Origin: Pseudomonas mediterranea CFBP 5447
GTDB taxonomy: Bacteria > Pseudomonadota > Gammaproteobacteria > Pseudomonadales > Pseudomonadaceae
Assembly: GCF_000774145.1 (NCBI RefSeq)
Contig: NZ_KN322981.1
Span: forward strand, 186,001-250,000
Direction: 5' to 3'
Length of the DNA stretch: 64,000 nt
This document shows positions 31,444-39,307 of the stretch, one piece after another. The notes under the pieces are model-generated. The model was given only the letters and a program-made list of their open reading frames with translations. It was not told the DNA's origin and made no database searches. The number at the start of each line of letters is the position of its first letter. Position 1 is the stretch's first letter. Both the position numbers and the translations under genes were made by a program.

Positions 31444-31459
31444 GATGGTCTCTTCGAGA

Positions 31460-31528
31460 CAGCTGCAAGCGGCAAGCTTCAAGCTGCAAGTGGATTACGA
31501 TCAGGTCTGAGCTTACAGCTTGCAGCGG
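31460..31528. repeat. Gene-free relative of the cysD/cysN cassette ends
   Basis: The segment contains CAAGCGGCAAGCT at 31466-31478, identical to a 13-mer in both ends of the cassette at 17360-17851. A perfect 9 bp pair, GCTGCAAGC (31462-31470) and GCTTGCAGC (31518-31526), lets it fold as a hairpin. It lies exactly between the folX stop and the DUF1244 start. Confidence 0.75.
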
Positions 31529-31909
31529 CTACGAAGTAGCCCGGTTTGCCGCCAAAGTGATCGACACCGATTCGGCAAAACGCAGGGCATGGGGTTTGTC
31601 GACTTCGACTTCGGCGTATTGCACCGACTCGTTGCTCATGACCAGGTCCAGCAACTCCTGGGTCAGGCGTTCCAGCAGGGCGAAGCGATTGCCTTCCACG
31701 TGGGCGATGATCGCCTTGGTGATGGTGCGGTAGTTCAGCGCGTGATCGATGTCGTTGTCACGCACCGCTTCCTGTGCCGGGTAGAGGATGGTCAGGTTGA
31801 TCAAGACATCCTGTTTGTTGAGGATTTCATCCTCGTTGATCCCGATGAATGTGCGCAGGCGCAGGTCCTTGACCCGGATGCGCGCCATGGCTGGCTGAAG
31901 TTGTGGCAT
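31529..31909 (-). CDS. folX: Dihydroneopterin triphosphate 2'-epimerase FolX
   Basis: The 126-residue T-fold enzyme resembles both FolB and FolX. I call it FolX because [21 protein letters not shown] and the partner genes folE and folM are the monapterin pathway set known from Pseudomonas. [21 protein letters not shown] contains the active-site region. The ATG directly follows the folE stop with no gap. The product, with FolE and FolM, would give tetrahydromonapterin, the cofactor of phenylalanine hydroxylase in Pseudomonas. Confidence 0.88.
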   Translation of the reverse strand: MPQLQPAMARIRVKDLRLRTFIGINEDEILNKQDVLINLTILYPAQEAVRDNDIDHALNYRTITKAIIAHVEGNRFALLERLTQELLDLVMSNESVQYAEVEVDKPHALRFAESVSITLAANRATS

Positions 31910-32470
31910 TTACTTGCTCCGTCGAATCAATTGCAGGAACTCCTGGCGAGTGGTGCTGGATTCGCGAAAAGCCCCGAGCATCACTGAAGTGTTCATGGTC
32001 GAGTTCTGTTTTTCGACACCGCGCATCATCATGCACATGTGCTGGGCCTCGATGACCACCGCGACACCGGCGGCCTGGGTAACCTGTTGCACCGCGGCGG
32101 CGATTTGCCGGGTGAGGTTTTCCTGGATCTGCAGGCGGCGGGCGAACATGTCCACCAGCCGGGCGATCTTCGACAGCCCCAGGACCTTGCCCGTAGGAAT
32201 ATAAGCTACATGGGCCTTGCCGATGAAGGGCAGCAAATGATGTTCGCACAGGGAATAGAGTTCGATGTCGGCGACGATCACCATTTCATCGCTGTCCGAA
32301 TCGAACAGGGCGCCATTGACTATCTGTTCGACGCTTTGCTCGTAGCCATGGCAAAGGTACTGCATGGCCTTGGCGGCACGAGCCGGTGTGTCCAGCAGAC
32401 CTTCGCGCTCCGGGTCTTCACCCAGGCCGATGAGGATCTCGCGGTAATTCTGGGGCAGGGATAACGCCAT
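31910..32470 (-). CDS. folE: GTP cyclohydrolase I FolE
   Basis: The 186-residue T-fold enzyme converts GTP to dihydroneopterin triphosphate. The zinc ligands are in [20 protein letters not shown] (Cys and His, about residue 75) and in HMCMMMRGV (Cys, about residue 146). I chose the ATG giving MALSLPQNY, 20 bases after folM. In P. putida a folE in such a cluster is light induced, which fits the LOV and LitR-type genes across the intergenic region. Confidence 0.95.
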   Translation of the reverse strand: MALSLPQNYREILIGLGEDPEREGLLDTPARAAKAMQYLCHGYEQSVEQIVNGALFDSDSDEMVIVADIELYSLCEHHLLPFIGKAHVAYIPTGKVLGLSKIARLVDMFARRLQIQENLTRQIAAAVQQVTQAAGVAVVIEAQHMCMMMRGVEKQNSTMNTSVMLGAFRESSTTRQEFLQLIRRSK

Positions 32471-32490
32471 GATGGATCCTCGCAGCAAGG

Positions 32491-33201
32491 CTATTTGACG
32501 TGTCGCCCGCCGTTGACGGTCAGGGTCGTGCCGGTGACATAGGGGTTGTCCAGCAGATACCGCAGGCTCTGGTAGACGACTTCGCTACCGGGCTCGATGC
32601 CCAACGCCGACTTGGCCAAGGTCTTGGCGCGATAAGCGGCGTCGTCTTCGGCCTTGAACAGTAGCAGGGCCGGCGCGATACCGTTGACCTTGATCGCCGG
32701 TGCGAACTTCGCCGCGAACGACAGGGTCAGGCTGTCGAGCCCAGCCTTGGTGGCACAGTAGGCGATGTGCTTGCTGCTGCCCTTGCGGGTGACATCATCG
32801 CTGATATGCACGATATCCGCGGGAGCCGAGCGCTGCAGCAGTTCGGCACAATGCAAGTTGATCAGATACGGCGCAAGCATGTGCACGCCGAACATGGCAT
32901 TGAAGGCCGCCGATTCATCGCCTGGCGTTTCGACCAGCCATGCGGAAGCGTTGTGCACGATGGCCCGCAACCGGTCAGTGTGCTGCTTGAGTTGTTCGAT
33001 AAACGCCAGGATTGCGCCTTCGCTGGAAAAATCGGCGAACATCGCAGTTGCCCCCAGATCCCGGAGCGTCTGCACACCTGGACGCTCGGTACGATAAGTG
33101 ACGATGACCGGATGACCGTCTTCCAGCAGTCGCCGAGCACAGTGCAAGCCGACACGCTGGGCTGCACCGGTGAGCAGGATAGGGGCGTCGGTACTGGGCA
33201 T
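32491..33201 (-). CDS. folM: Dihydromonapterin reductase FolM (SDR)
   Basis: The 236-residue short-chain dehydrogenase reduces dihydromonapterin, and dihydrofolate weakly, in the family. The NADPH motif is [14 protein letters not shown] at residues 9-22, the catalytic YxxxK is YCATKAG, and the pteridine-reductase-like C-terminus ends [16 protein letters not shown]. It is the first gene of the fol operon, divergent from the MerR regulator across 248 bases. I chose the ATG at 33201; an upstream ATG adds six residues. Confidence 0.88.
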   Translation of the reverse strand: MPSTDAPILLTGAAQRVGLHCARRLLEDGHPVIVTYRTERPGVQTLRDLGATAMFADFSSEGAILAFIEQLKQHTDRLRAIVHNASAWLVETPGDESAAFNAMFGVHMLAPYLINLHCAELLQRSAPADIVHISDDVTRKGSSKHIAYCATKAGLDSLTLSFAAKFAPAIKVNGIAPALLLFKAEDDAAYRAKTLAKSALGIEPGSEVVYQSLRYLLDNPYVTGTTLTVNGGRHVK

Positions 33202-33449
33202 GGAAGGGACTCGGTTCACAGCAGAAGCAAAACTATATCAGTGACCGTGGGGATGTACCTATTTGTAGTGGTTGAACCTATGGAGCGGACCATTCGCTCG
33301 GGCACTTGTCACGATTACGTATAATGGATATTTTTTTTGTTACAAAAAACAACAAATTCGCACATCGGCATCGGTTTGCTCTTGTCATCAGACGACTAAG
33401 AGGGAGTAAACTAGGATCCAATTTACCAGTCGGGCCTGTTGGATAAAAA
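33202..33449. promoter_or_regulatory. Divergent promoter region of folM operon and LitR-type regulator
   Basis: The 248-base gap is AT-rich in its middle. It holds a 17-base palindrome TTTTTTGTTACAAAAAA at 33333-33349, a TATAAT at 33320-33325, and a TGTA-N6-TGTA direct repeat (about 33254-33267). MerR-type regulators usually bind dyads in divergent promoters, so these are candidate operators. The assignments are by eye. Confidence 0.5.
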
Positions 33450-34409
33450 ATGAACGTTATCACCGACGATCAGTTCGTTATCCAAGCAGCAGCGGGCCTG
33501 GAGCGCGAAGACCTGTTTCCCATCCGCGAGGTTTCTCGGCTTACGGGGGTGAATCCCGTGACCTTGCGCGCATGGGAGCGTCGCTACGGTCTGATCCAGC
33601 CGACACGTACCGAAAGCGGTCATCGCTTGTATTCCATGGGCGATATCGAGAAGGTACGTAGCATCCTTGCCTGGATCGAACGTGGGGTTGCTGTCAGTAA
33701 AATTAGCAAGATCCTGAGCAAGACCGAATCGTTACAACCGGTCTCTGCGTTGATTCCACCGGGTCTGGTGAGAGTCGACTATGCACAATGGCAGCGCCAG
33801 GTCGCGGTAGCAGTCGCCAACTTCGACGATGTAGAACTGGATCGCATCTATGGGCAGATTTTTTCCAGCTACGCGGTGCCGATCGTGTTTCAGCGCATCC
33901 TGATGCCCCTCTGGCAACAACTGTTGCAACGTCAGCAGGAGTTCGGGCAGACCAGCGAATGGCTGTTTTTCGACGGATTCCTGCGCTCGCGCGTCTCCCA
34001 GCGGCTGTTGCTCAAGCGCGAGGATCGGTCGCGACGCGTGCTGGTCAGCGCCATTGCCGGACAATGCCGTGAGCTGGAGTTGCTGGTGACGGCGTTGTAT
34101 GTGTCGAAGGCGGAAGTGGGGATCCGGTTGATGACTGTCGGCCAGCCGTTCGACGAACTGACCCTGGTATGCCAGAAGACTCAACCTCTGGCGCTGGTGC
34201 TGGTGTCCAACCATGCGCCGGTTGCCGAATTGCCCAAGCGCCTGAACAGGTTGGCGATGAGCCTGGATTGCCCGTTGATGTTGGCCGGTGATGCGTCCGA
34301 CCTGATGCAGGAATGCCTGGCAGGATCGTCGATCGGTTGCCTGGGCAATGACGGAACAGTGATTGGCCAGCGCTTGCGTCAGTTGCTGGCAGGTAACCTG
34401 GATACCTAG
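33450..34409 (+). CDS. MerR-family regulator, class II LitR type (no B12 motif)
   Basis: The 319-residue protein has an N-terminal MerR helix-turn-helix (about residues 22-92: FPIREVSRLTGVNPVTLRAWERRYGL) and a C-terminal region built like the CarH/LitR cobalamin-binding unit. The B12-ligand motif DxHxxG is missing; the aligned place reads AGQCRELELL. That is the mark of class II LitR proteins, which in P. putida work with short LOV photoreceptors rather than with adenosylcobalamin. A LOV gene lies only two genes away. Divergent to the fol operon, convergent to the PilZ gene. Confidence 0.82.
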   Translation: MNVITDDQFVIQAAAGLEREDLFPIREVSRLTGVNPVTLRAWERRYGLIQPTRTESGHRLYSMGDIEKVRSILAWIERGVAVSKISKILSKTESLQPVSALIPPGLVRVDYAQWQRQVAVAVANFDDVELDRIYGQIFSSYAVPIVFQRILMPLWQQLLQRQQEFGQTSEWLFFDGFLRSRVSQRLLLKREDRSRRVLVSAIAGQCRELELLVTALYVSKAEVGIRLMTVGQPFDELTLVCQKTQPLALVLVSNHAPVAELPKRLNRLAMSLDCPLMLAGDASDLMQECLAGSSIGCLGNDGTVIGQRLRQLLAGNLDT

Positions 34410-34414
34410 GTGAC

Positions 34415-35020
34415 CTAGAGATGCATGGCCGGATGGGACAGGCGATGCTGCTGGAGGATGTACTGACGCAGGCGTTCGGTTTCGTCCTGGTCGTTTTGGT
34501 TCAGATGGTAGGCGTACAAGCCTTGCTCGGTTTCCCGTTCGAAAGTGCCGCGCAACGAAATCCTTTCGTAGCCTGAAGGGCTGAACCACAGGACAAATTG
34601 CTTCGGTGGTTTGGTGCGGTTGCGGTTTTCCACTAATACACCCTTGCAAGACACCTCGTGGACCCACAAGGCCCCGGGCTGGCCCTTGGCATTTTCCAGC
34701 GCTACCGGCTCTTCGAGGGGCAGGCGCCATGGGCGTACTTTCGGCCCCTCCTCGTAAATACTCGGCACACCCAGGCGCAGGTGCATCGCATGGAATTCAT
34801 CTTCCACAAGGTGCAACGGGAAGGTCATCTGCTGGTTTTCGAAGTTGGCTTGCAGCGTGACCTGCTCGTTTGCCGCCAGGCGTGTCAGCAAGTCACGGAT
34901 CTGCGATCCGCTATTGACCAGAAGGCTGGACGTCACATCCCGCTCATTCAATTGCGGGATGTGTTGCATGGTCCGGATGAAGTCCAGCTCATCCTGGGTC
35001 AGGAGGGCGTCACGCTGCAT
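34415..35020 (-). CDS. PilZ-like (YcgR-type) protein with degenerate c-di-GMP motif
   Basis: The 201-residue protein has an N-terminal YcgR-like part (about residues 10-90) and a PilZ-like part (residues about 95-180). The RxxxR motif is reduced to VRPWR and the DxSxxG motif to EVSCKG, so the first Arg and the Asp are changed; c-di-GMP binding may be weak or lost. I chose the ATG at 35020, giving MQRDALLTQDELDF. It lies 52 bases behind the LOV gene on the same strand and probably shares its transcript. The family call is from motif layout only. Confidence 0.6.
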   Translation of the reverse strand: MQRDALLTQDELDFIRTMQHIPQLNERDVTSSLLVNSGSQIRDLLTRLAANEQVTLQANFENQQMTFPLHLVEDEFHAMHLRLGVPSIYEEGPKVRPWRLPLEEPVALENAKGQPGALWVHEVSCKGVLVENRNRTKPPKQFVLWFSPSGYERISLRGTFERETEQGLYAYHLNQNDQDETERLRQYILQQHRLSHPAMHL

Positions 35021-35072
35021 GGTGTGCTCGAAATGATTGTGCGTTTTCACTGGTGATTGTAGTGACTGACCG

Positions 35073-35546
35073 TTAATTCGGTGTTTTGTTTGTGCCGTTC
35101 GTCGCATTGAGATGGGCAATCGTCGCACGGGCTTCGGCCAATTCCTTTTCCAACTGGGCGACGCGTAGTTGTGCCTTGACCTGGGCCGTGACGTCTTTTT
35201 GCACACCTACGAAATAGGTATGGCCATCCGCGTCGTTTTTTACCGTGGACAGCGACAACTCATTCCAGAACGGTGTGCCGTCCTTGCGGTAGTTGCGCAG
35301 CACTTCCCGACAGGCGCCGCCCTGTTTCAAGGTCTTGCGAATTCGCTCCAGGGAGGGTTGGTCGCGGTCACCCGATTGCAGGAAACGGCAATCCTGGTAG
35401 AGGATCTCATCGCGGTTATAACCGGTCAGCCGTTCGAAAGCCGGGTTCACGTAGATCAGAATATTGTCTTCGCCTTCCTTTTCGGCGATGACGATTCCGT
35501 CATTGGAAGCATTTATCACCAGTTGCATCAGTTGCGCATTGATCAT
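35073..35546 (-). CDS. Short LOV blue-light photoreceptor
   Basis: The 157-residue protein is one PAS/LOV domain with short N- and C-terminal helices and no effector domain. The adduct-forming cysteine is residue 53 in YQDCRFLQ. Other flavin contacts are NPAFERLTGY, NYRKDGTPFWNEL and YFVGVQKDV. A coiled-coil-like C-terminal helix (QLRVAQLEKELAEARATIA) would dimerise. It closely resembles the short LOV proteins of P. putida (PpSB1-LOV and PpSB2-LOV). I chose the ATG at 35546. Likely partners are the LitR-type regulator and the PilZ-like protein beside it. Confidence 0.92.
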   Translation of the reverse strand: MINAQLMQLVINASNDGIVIAEKEGEDNILIYVNPAFERLTGYNRDEILYQDCRFLQSGDRDQPSLERIRKTLKQGGACREVLRNYRKDGTPFWNELSLSTVKNDADGHTYFVGVQKDVTAQVKAQLRVAQLEKELAEARATIAHLNATNGTNKTPN

Positions 35547-35705
35547 GGAGCACGTCCTTTGTATAGCCCATGTTAAGTACCGCATTATTCGAAGAAGCTG
35601 ATGCGATGTCTACTGGCCATTAGCGCTTGTGGAGCGTCAATCGTAGTCATGCGGTTCGGCCTGTTACTATCGCGTTTCTTTTTATCCAGGCTCAGGACCA
35701 GATTG

Positions 35706-36161
35706 ATGAAAGTCGCCATCCTTTCCGGCTCGGTGTACGGCACCGCTGAAGAAGTCGCTCGACACGCCGCCAAGCTGCTCGGTGATGCAGGCTTCGAAAC
35801 CCTGCACAACCCGCGGGTAACCCTCGCCGACATCCAGGCATTCGGCCCGCAGGCCTTGTTGGCCGTGACATCCACTACCGGCATGGGCGAGTTGCCGGAT
35901 AATCTGATGCCGCTGTATTCGACAATCCGCGATCAACTGCCGGCATTCCTTCATGGCCTGCCCGGTGCGGTGATCGGCCTGGGGGATGCCAGTTATGGCG
36001 ACACCTTCTGCGGCGGTGGCGAGCAGATGCGCGAGTTGTTCGCCGAGCTGGGCGTGCGCGAGGTGATGCCGATGTTGCGCCTGGATGCCAGCGAAAGCGT
36101 CACACCCGAAACCGATGCCGAACCCTGGTTGAGCGAGTTGATCGGCGCGTTGCGTGGTTGA
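35706..36161 (+). CDS. Flavodoxin (MioC-like)
   Basis: The 151-residue FMN protein starts MKVAILSGSVYGTAEEVARH, with the phosphate-binding SGSVYGTAE loop, and has TSTTGMGELPDN and GLGDASYGDTFCGGG around the flavin ring. It is of the short MioC type. It is divergent from the LOV gene by 159 bases. In P. aeruginosa a flavodoxin also lies close to folM, from memory of PA3435-PA3437. Confidence 0.9.
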   Translation: MKVAILSGSVYGTAEEVARHAAKLLGDAGFETLHNPRVTLADIQAFGPQALLAVTSTTGMGELPDNLMPLYSTIRDQLPAFLHGLPGAVIGLGDASYGDTFCGGGEQMRELFAELGVREVMPMLRLDASESVTPETDAEPWLSELIGALRG

Positions 36162-36297
36162 TAGAGGGCACGGGCTCCTCGCCGGTGTCCCGCTCGGCCA
36201 TTAAGCTGGCTGCCAAGGCAACTACCGTCCCGGTAAGGGCTGACTAGACTCACTCTCTTGTGCCCATACCTATAACGATAAGCCCGAGGTCAGAGCC

Positions 36298-37080
36298 GTG
36301 AGCATAGCGCCCATCCAACCGACACTCAGCATCAGGGAACAGGTCAGTGCCGCTGAATGGCAAACCCGTATCGATCTTGCCGCCTGTTACAGACTGGTCG
36401 CGCTGCATGGCTGGGATGACCTGATTTTCACCCATATTTCTGCGAAGGTTCCCGGCACCGAGGACTTTCTGATCAACCCATTCGGGTTGATGTTCCATGA
36501 AATCACCGCCTCGAGCCTGGTCAAGGTCGATCTGGCCGGCCACAAGCTGATGGACAGCCCTTACGATATCAACCCGGCCGGCTACACCATTCACAGTGCG
36601 GTGCACGAGGCACGAGACGATGTCGCCTGCGTGCTGCACACCCATACCGCTGCCGGTGTGGCGGTCTCGGCCCAGAAACAGGGTGTATTGCCGATCAGCC
36701 AACAGTCGTTGTTCGTGTTGTCGAGCCTCGCCTATCACGCCTATGAAGGCGTAGCCCTGAATCATGAAGAAAAGGCCCGCTTGCAGGCGGACCTGGGGGG
36801 CAGCAACTTCCTGATGCTGCACAACCACGGGCTGCTGACGTGCGCTGGCACCATCGCCGATACTTTCCTGATGATGTTCACTTTCCAGCGGGCCTGCGAC
36901 ATCCAGGTGTTGGCGCAGAACGGCGGGGTTGAGCTGATACCCATCGAGCCGAGCGTACTGGCCGGTGCCCGGGCGATGATTGCCGGGGTCACCAAAAGCG
37001 CCCAGGGCATGGGCGGTGCGCTGGCCTGGCCGGCGTTGCTGCGCAAGCTCGACCAACAAGACCCGGGCTACAGAAACTGA
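36298..37080 (+). CDS. Class II aldolase/adducin domain protein
   Basis: The 260-residue protein has the zinc-binding His motifs of class II aldolases in VLHTHTAAGVAV (about residue 112) and LMLHNHGLL (about residue 175). Family annotations without a known substrate are usual for this type. The start is a GTG at 36298 (gtgAGCATAGCG), with AGGT and GAGG ahead of it; no better ATG fits the conserved N-terminus. The stop overlaps the next gene's ATG (TGATG), so the pair is coupled. Confidence 0.85.
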   Translation: MSIAPIQPTLSIREQVSAAEWQTRIDLAACYRLVALHGWDDLIFTHISAKVPGTEDFLINPFGLMFHEITASSLVKVDLAGHKLMDSPYDINPAGYTIHSAVHEARDDVACVLHTHTAAGVAVSAQKQGVLPISQQSLFVLSSLAYHAYEGVALNHEEKARLQADLGGSNFLMLHNHGLLTCAGTIADTFLMMFTFQRACDIQVLAQNGGVELIPIEPSVLAGARAMIAGVTKSAQGMGGALAWPALLRKLDQQDPGYRN

Positions 37081-37991
37081 TGCCTATGGTCCAGATTCCG
37101 CTGCGTATCTGGCGCCAGCGCGGCCAGACCTTCCTGTTCCGGGGCCACACCATCCGGTATTGGGTGGCGGGGCATGGCGAGCCTCTGCTGTTGATCCACG
37201 GTTTCCCCACAGCCAGTTGGGACTGGCATTACCTGTGGCAGCCGCTGGCACAGCGTTATCGCGTGATCGCCTGCGACATGCTCGGTTTTGGCGACTCCGC
37301 CAAGCCGACGGATCACGTCTACAGCCTGCTGGAGCAGGCGGATCTGCAGCAGGCATTGCTGGCTCATCTGCAGGAGCGGCAAGCGGTGCACATTCTGGCC
37401 CACGATTATGGTGACAGCGTGGCCCAGGAGCTGATCGCCCGGCATTGTGAGGCACGCATCGAGATCGCCAGTTGCGCGTTTCTCAATGGGGGCCTGTTTC
37501 CGGAAACCCATCGTCCGGTTCTGGCGCAGAAGTTGTTGCTCAGCCCGTTGGGCTGGCTGATAGGTCGTGCTTTTTCACGCGAAAGCCTGGCCAGGAATTT
37601 TCGACAGATCTTTGGTCCCTGGCGCGGCCCCAGCGAAAGCGAACTGGATGATTACTGGAGCCTGGTCAAAAGCCACGACGGACCCCGGATCATGCACAAA
37701 CTCATCCGCTACATCCCCGAGCGCCGCGTACAACGTGACCGCTGGGTACAGGCGATGCAGCGCGGCGAGGTACCGCTGCGGGTGATCGACGGCGCATTCG
37801 ATCCGATTTCCGGCGCGCACATGGTGGCGCGATACGAGGCTCTGATCCCGAATGCGGATACGGTGCTGCTGCCCGATATCGGCCACTACCCACAGACCGA
37901 AGCCCCGGTACAGGTGCTCCAGCATTATCTGGCATTTCGTGAAAAGCTCGCGGAGCCGGTGTGGCTGCGGGCCTCGATGAAATGTCTGTGA
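37080..37991 (+). CDS. Alpha/beta hydrolase with Asp nucleophile (epoxide hydrolase-like)
   Basis: The 303-residue protein has the oxyanion motif LLIHGFPTASWDW near residue 40, a nucleophile elbow HDYGDSVAQ with Asp in place of Ser, an acid in DGAFDPISG and the catalytic His in DIGHYPQTE. The Asp nucleophile and HGxP motif match epoxide hydrolases and haloalkane dehalogenases. Start and previous stop overlap. The substrate is unknown; it probably processes what the aldolase-like partner makes or uses. Confidence 0.85.
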   Translation: MPMVQIPLRIWRQRGQTFLFRGHTIRYWVAGHGEPLLLIHGFPTASWDWHYLWQPLAQRYRVIACDMLGFGDSAKPTDHVYSLLEQADLQQALLAHLQERQAVHILAHDYGDSVAQELIARHCEARIEIASCAFLNGGLFPETHRPVLAQKLLLSPLGWLIGRAFSRESLARNFRQIFGPWRGPSESELDDYWSLVKSHDGPRIMHKLIRYIPERRVQRDRWVQAMQRGEVPLRVIDGAFDPISGAHMVARYEALIPNADTVLLPDIGHYPQTEAPVQVLQHYLAFREKLAEPVWLRASMKCL

Positions 37992-37992
37992 C

Positions 37993-38176
37993 CGTCATCG
38001 CGGGCAAGCCCGGCTCCCATCGCTGTCTGGATTGAACTGATATCTGCGCCCACCGCCCATCCCCTGTGGGAGCGAGCCTGCTCCGAGCAGGCTCGCTCCC
38101 ACCCCTGTCCTGGGTGAGCCTGATAGCTGTGTCCGCCACCGCTCCCCTGTGGGAGTGAGCCTGCTCGCGATAGCGG
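37993..38176. repeat. Cluster of REP units, intact and decayed
   Basis: Three pieces follow one another. 37993-38025 has a decayed CATCGCGGGCAAGCCCGGCT unit. 38065-38102 is a compact hairpin, TGTGGGAGCGAGCCTGCTCC directly followed by its inverse. 38148-38176 is a single left arm, TGTGGGAGTGAGCCTGCTCG. Together they fill the space between the hydrolase and the SDR gene. Confidence 0.75.
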
Positions 38177-38351
38177 CGGGTCAGCTTGCATGAATGTTGG
38201 ATGTGCCGCCGCACCCGGTTCGGGTTGAATCCGGTACCGCATCATCCCCTCACCTTATCGCCTACCATTCACTCTCAACCGTGTTGATTGTGACCGTCAG
38301 CCCCGTGCCTGACACTCAGGCTTTAAACCCTGGTCTGCTGGAGTTCTGCCC

Positions 38352-39263
38352 ATGAGTGAGTCTGTGCGCTTCGAAGATAAAGTGGTGATCGTCACGGGAG
38401 CCGGCGGTGGGCTGGGGCGGGCCCATGCGCTGCTGTTCGCCAGGCAAGGCGCCAAGGTGCTGGTCAATGACCTCGGTGGCTCCGCCCAGGGAGAAGGGGC
38501 CAATGCCTCGGCGGCGGATCGGGTGGTCGCTGAAATCCGCGAAGCCGGGGGCATCGCCGAGGCGAACCACGATTCCGTCACCGACGGTGACAAGCTTGTG
38601 CAAAACGCTCTCGACGCGTTTGGTCGGGTCGATGTGGTGGTGAACAACGCCGGGATCCTGCGGGACAAGACCTTCCACAAAATGGAAGACGCCGATTGGG
38701 ATCTGGTCTATCGCGTCCACGTCGAAGGCGCGTACAAAGTCACTCGCGCCGCCTGGCCGCACCTGCGCGAGCAGAATTATGGCCGGGTCATCTTCACCGC
38801 CTCCACGTCCGGCATCTACGGCAACTTCGGCCAATCCAACTACGGCATGGCCAAGCTCGGCCTTTATGGCCTGACGCGTACCCTGGCTATTGAAGGTCGC
38901 AAGAACAATATCCTGGTCAACGCCATCGCCCCCACCGGCGGCACGCGCATGACCGAAGGCCTGATGCCGCCGCAGGTGTTCGAGCAACTCAAGCCCGAGC
39001 TCGTCAGCCCGCTGGTGGTGTACCTGGCCAGCGAAGGCTGCCAGGAAACCTCCGGGTTGTTCGAAGTGGGCGGCGGCTGGATGGGCAAGGTTCGCTGGGA
39101 ACGCAGCCTCGGCGTCGGGTTCGACCCAAGCAAGGGCTTCTCGCCCGAAGACGTTGCTGCCCATTGGCAGCAGATCTGCGATTTCGACAACGCCGTGCAT
39201 CCCAATGACAACCTGGAAGCGTTGAAGGAAATGATGGCGAACATGCAGCGTTACGCCGTGTAG
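38352..39263 (+). CDS. Short-chain dehydrogenase, hydroxyacyl-CoA dehydrogenase type
   Basis: The 303-residue SDR has the cofactor motif VTGAGGGLGRAHALLFA at residues 14-30, NNAGILRDK, and the catalytic YGMAK. The acidic residue after beta-2 (LVNDLGG) favours NAD. The long form with a C-terminal FDPSKGFSPEDVAAHW extension is like the dehydrogenase part of peroxisomal multifunctional enzyme type 2. Role probably in a CoA-thioester pathway; the substrate is not known. Confidence 0.87.
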   Translation: MSESVRFEDKVVIVTGAGGGLGRAHALLFARQGAKVLVNDLGGSAQGEGANASAADRVVAEIREAGGIAEANHDSVTDGDKLVQNALDAFGRVDVVVNNAGILRDKTFHKMEDADWDLVYRVHVEGAYKVTRAAWPHLREQNYGRVIFTASTSGIYGNFGQSNYGMAKLGLYGLTRTLAIEGRKNNILVNAIAPTGGTRMTEGLMPPQVFEQLKPELVSPLVVYLASEGCQETSGLFEVGGGWMGKVRWERSLGVGFDPSKGFSPEDVAAHWQQICDFDNAVHPNDNLEALKEMMANMQRYAV

Positions 39264-39307
39264 CCTTTCTTGCCCGAGCCGGTTGTCGTTGCCGACGATA
39301 ACCGCGC

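Noticed and set aside
33306..33325. TTGTCA and TATAAT as a normal sigma-70 promoter for the LitR-type gene
   Set aside because: The spacer is only 8 bases, far from the usual 16-18, so these two elements cannot work as one standard promoter.
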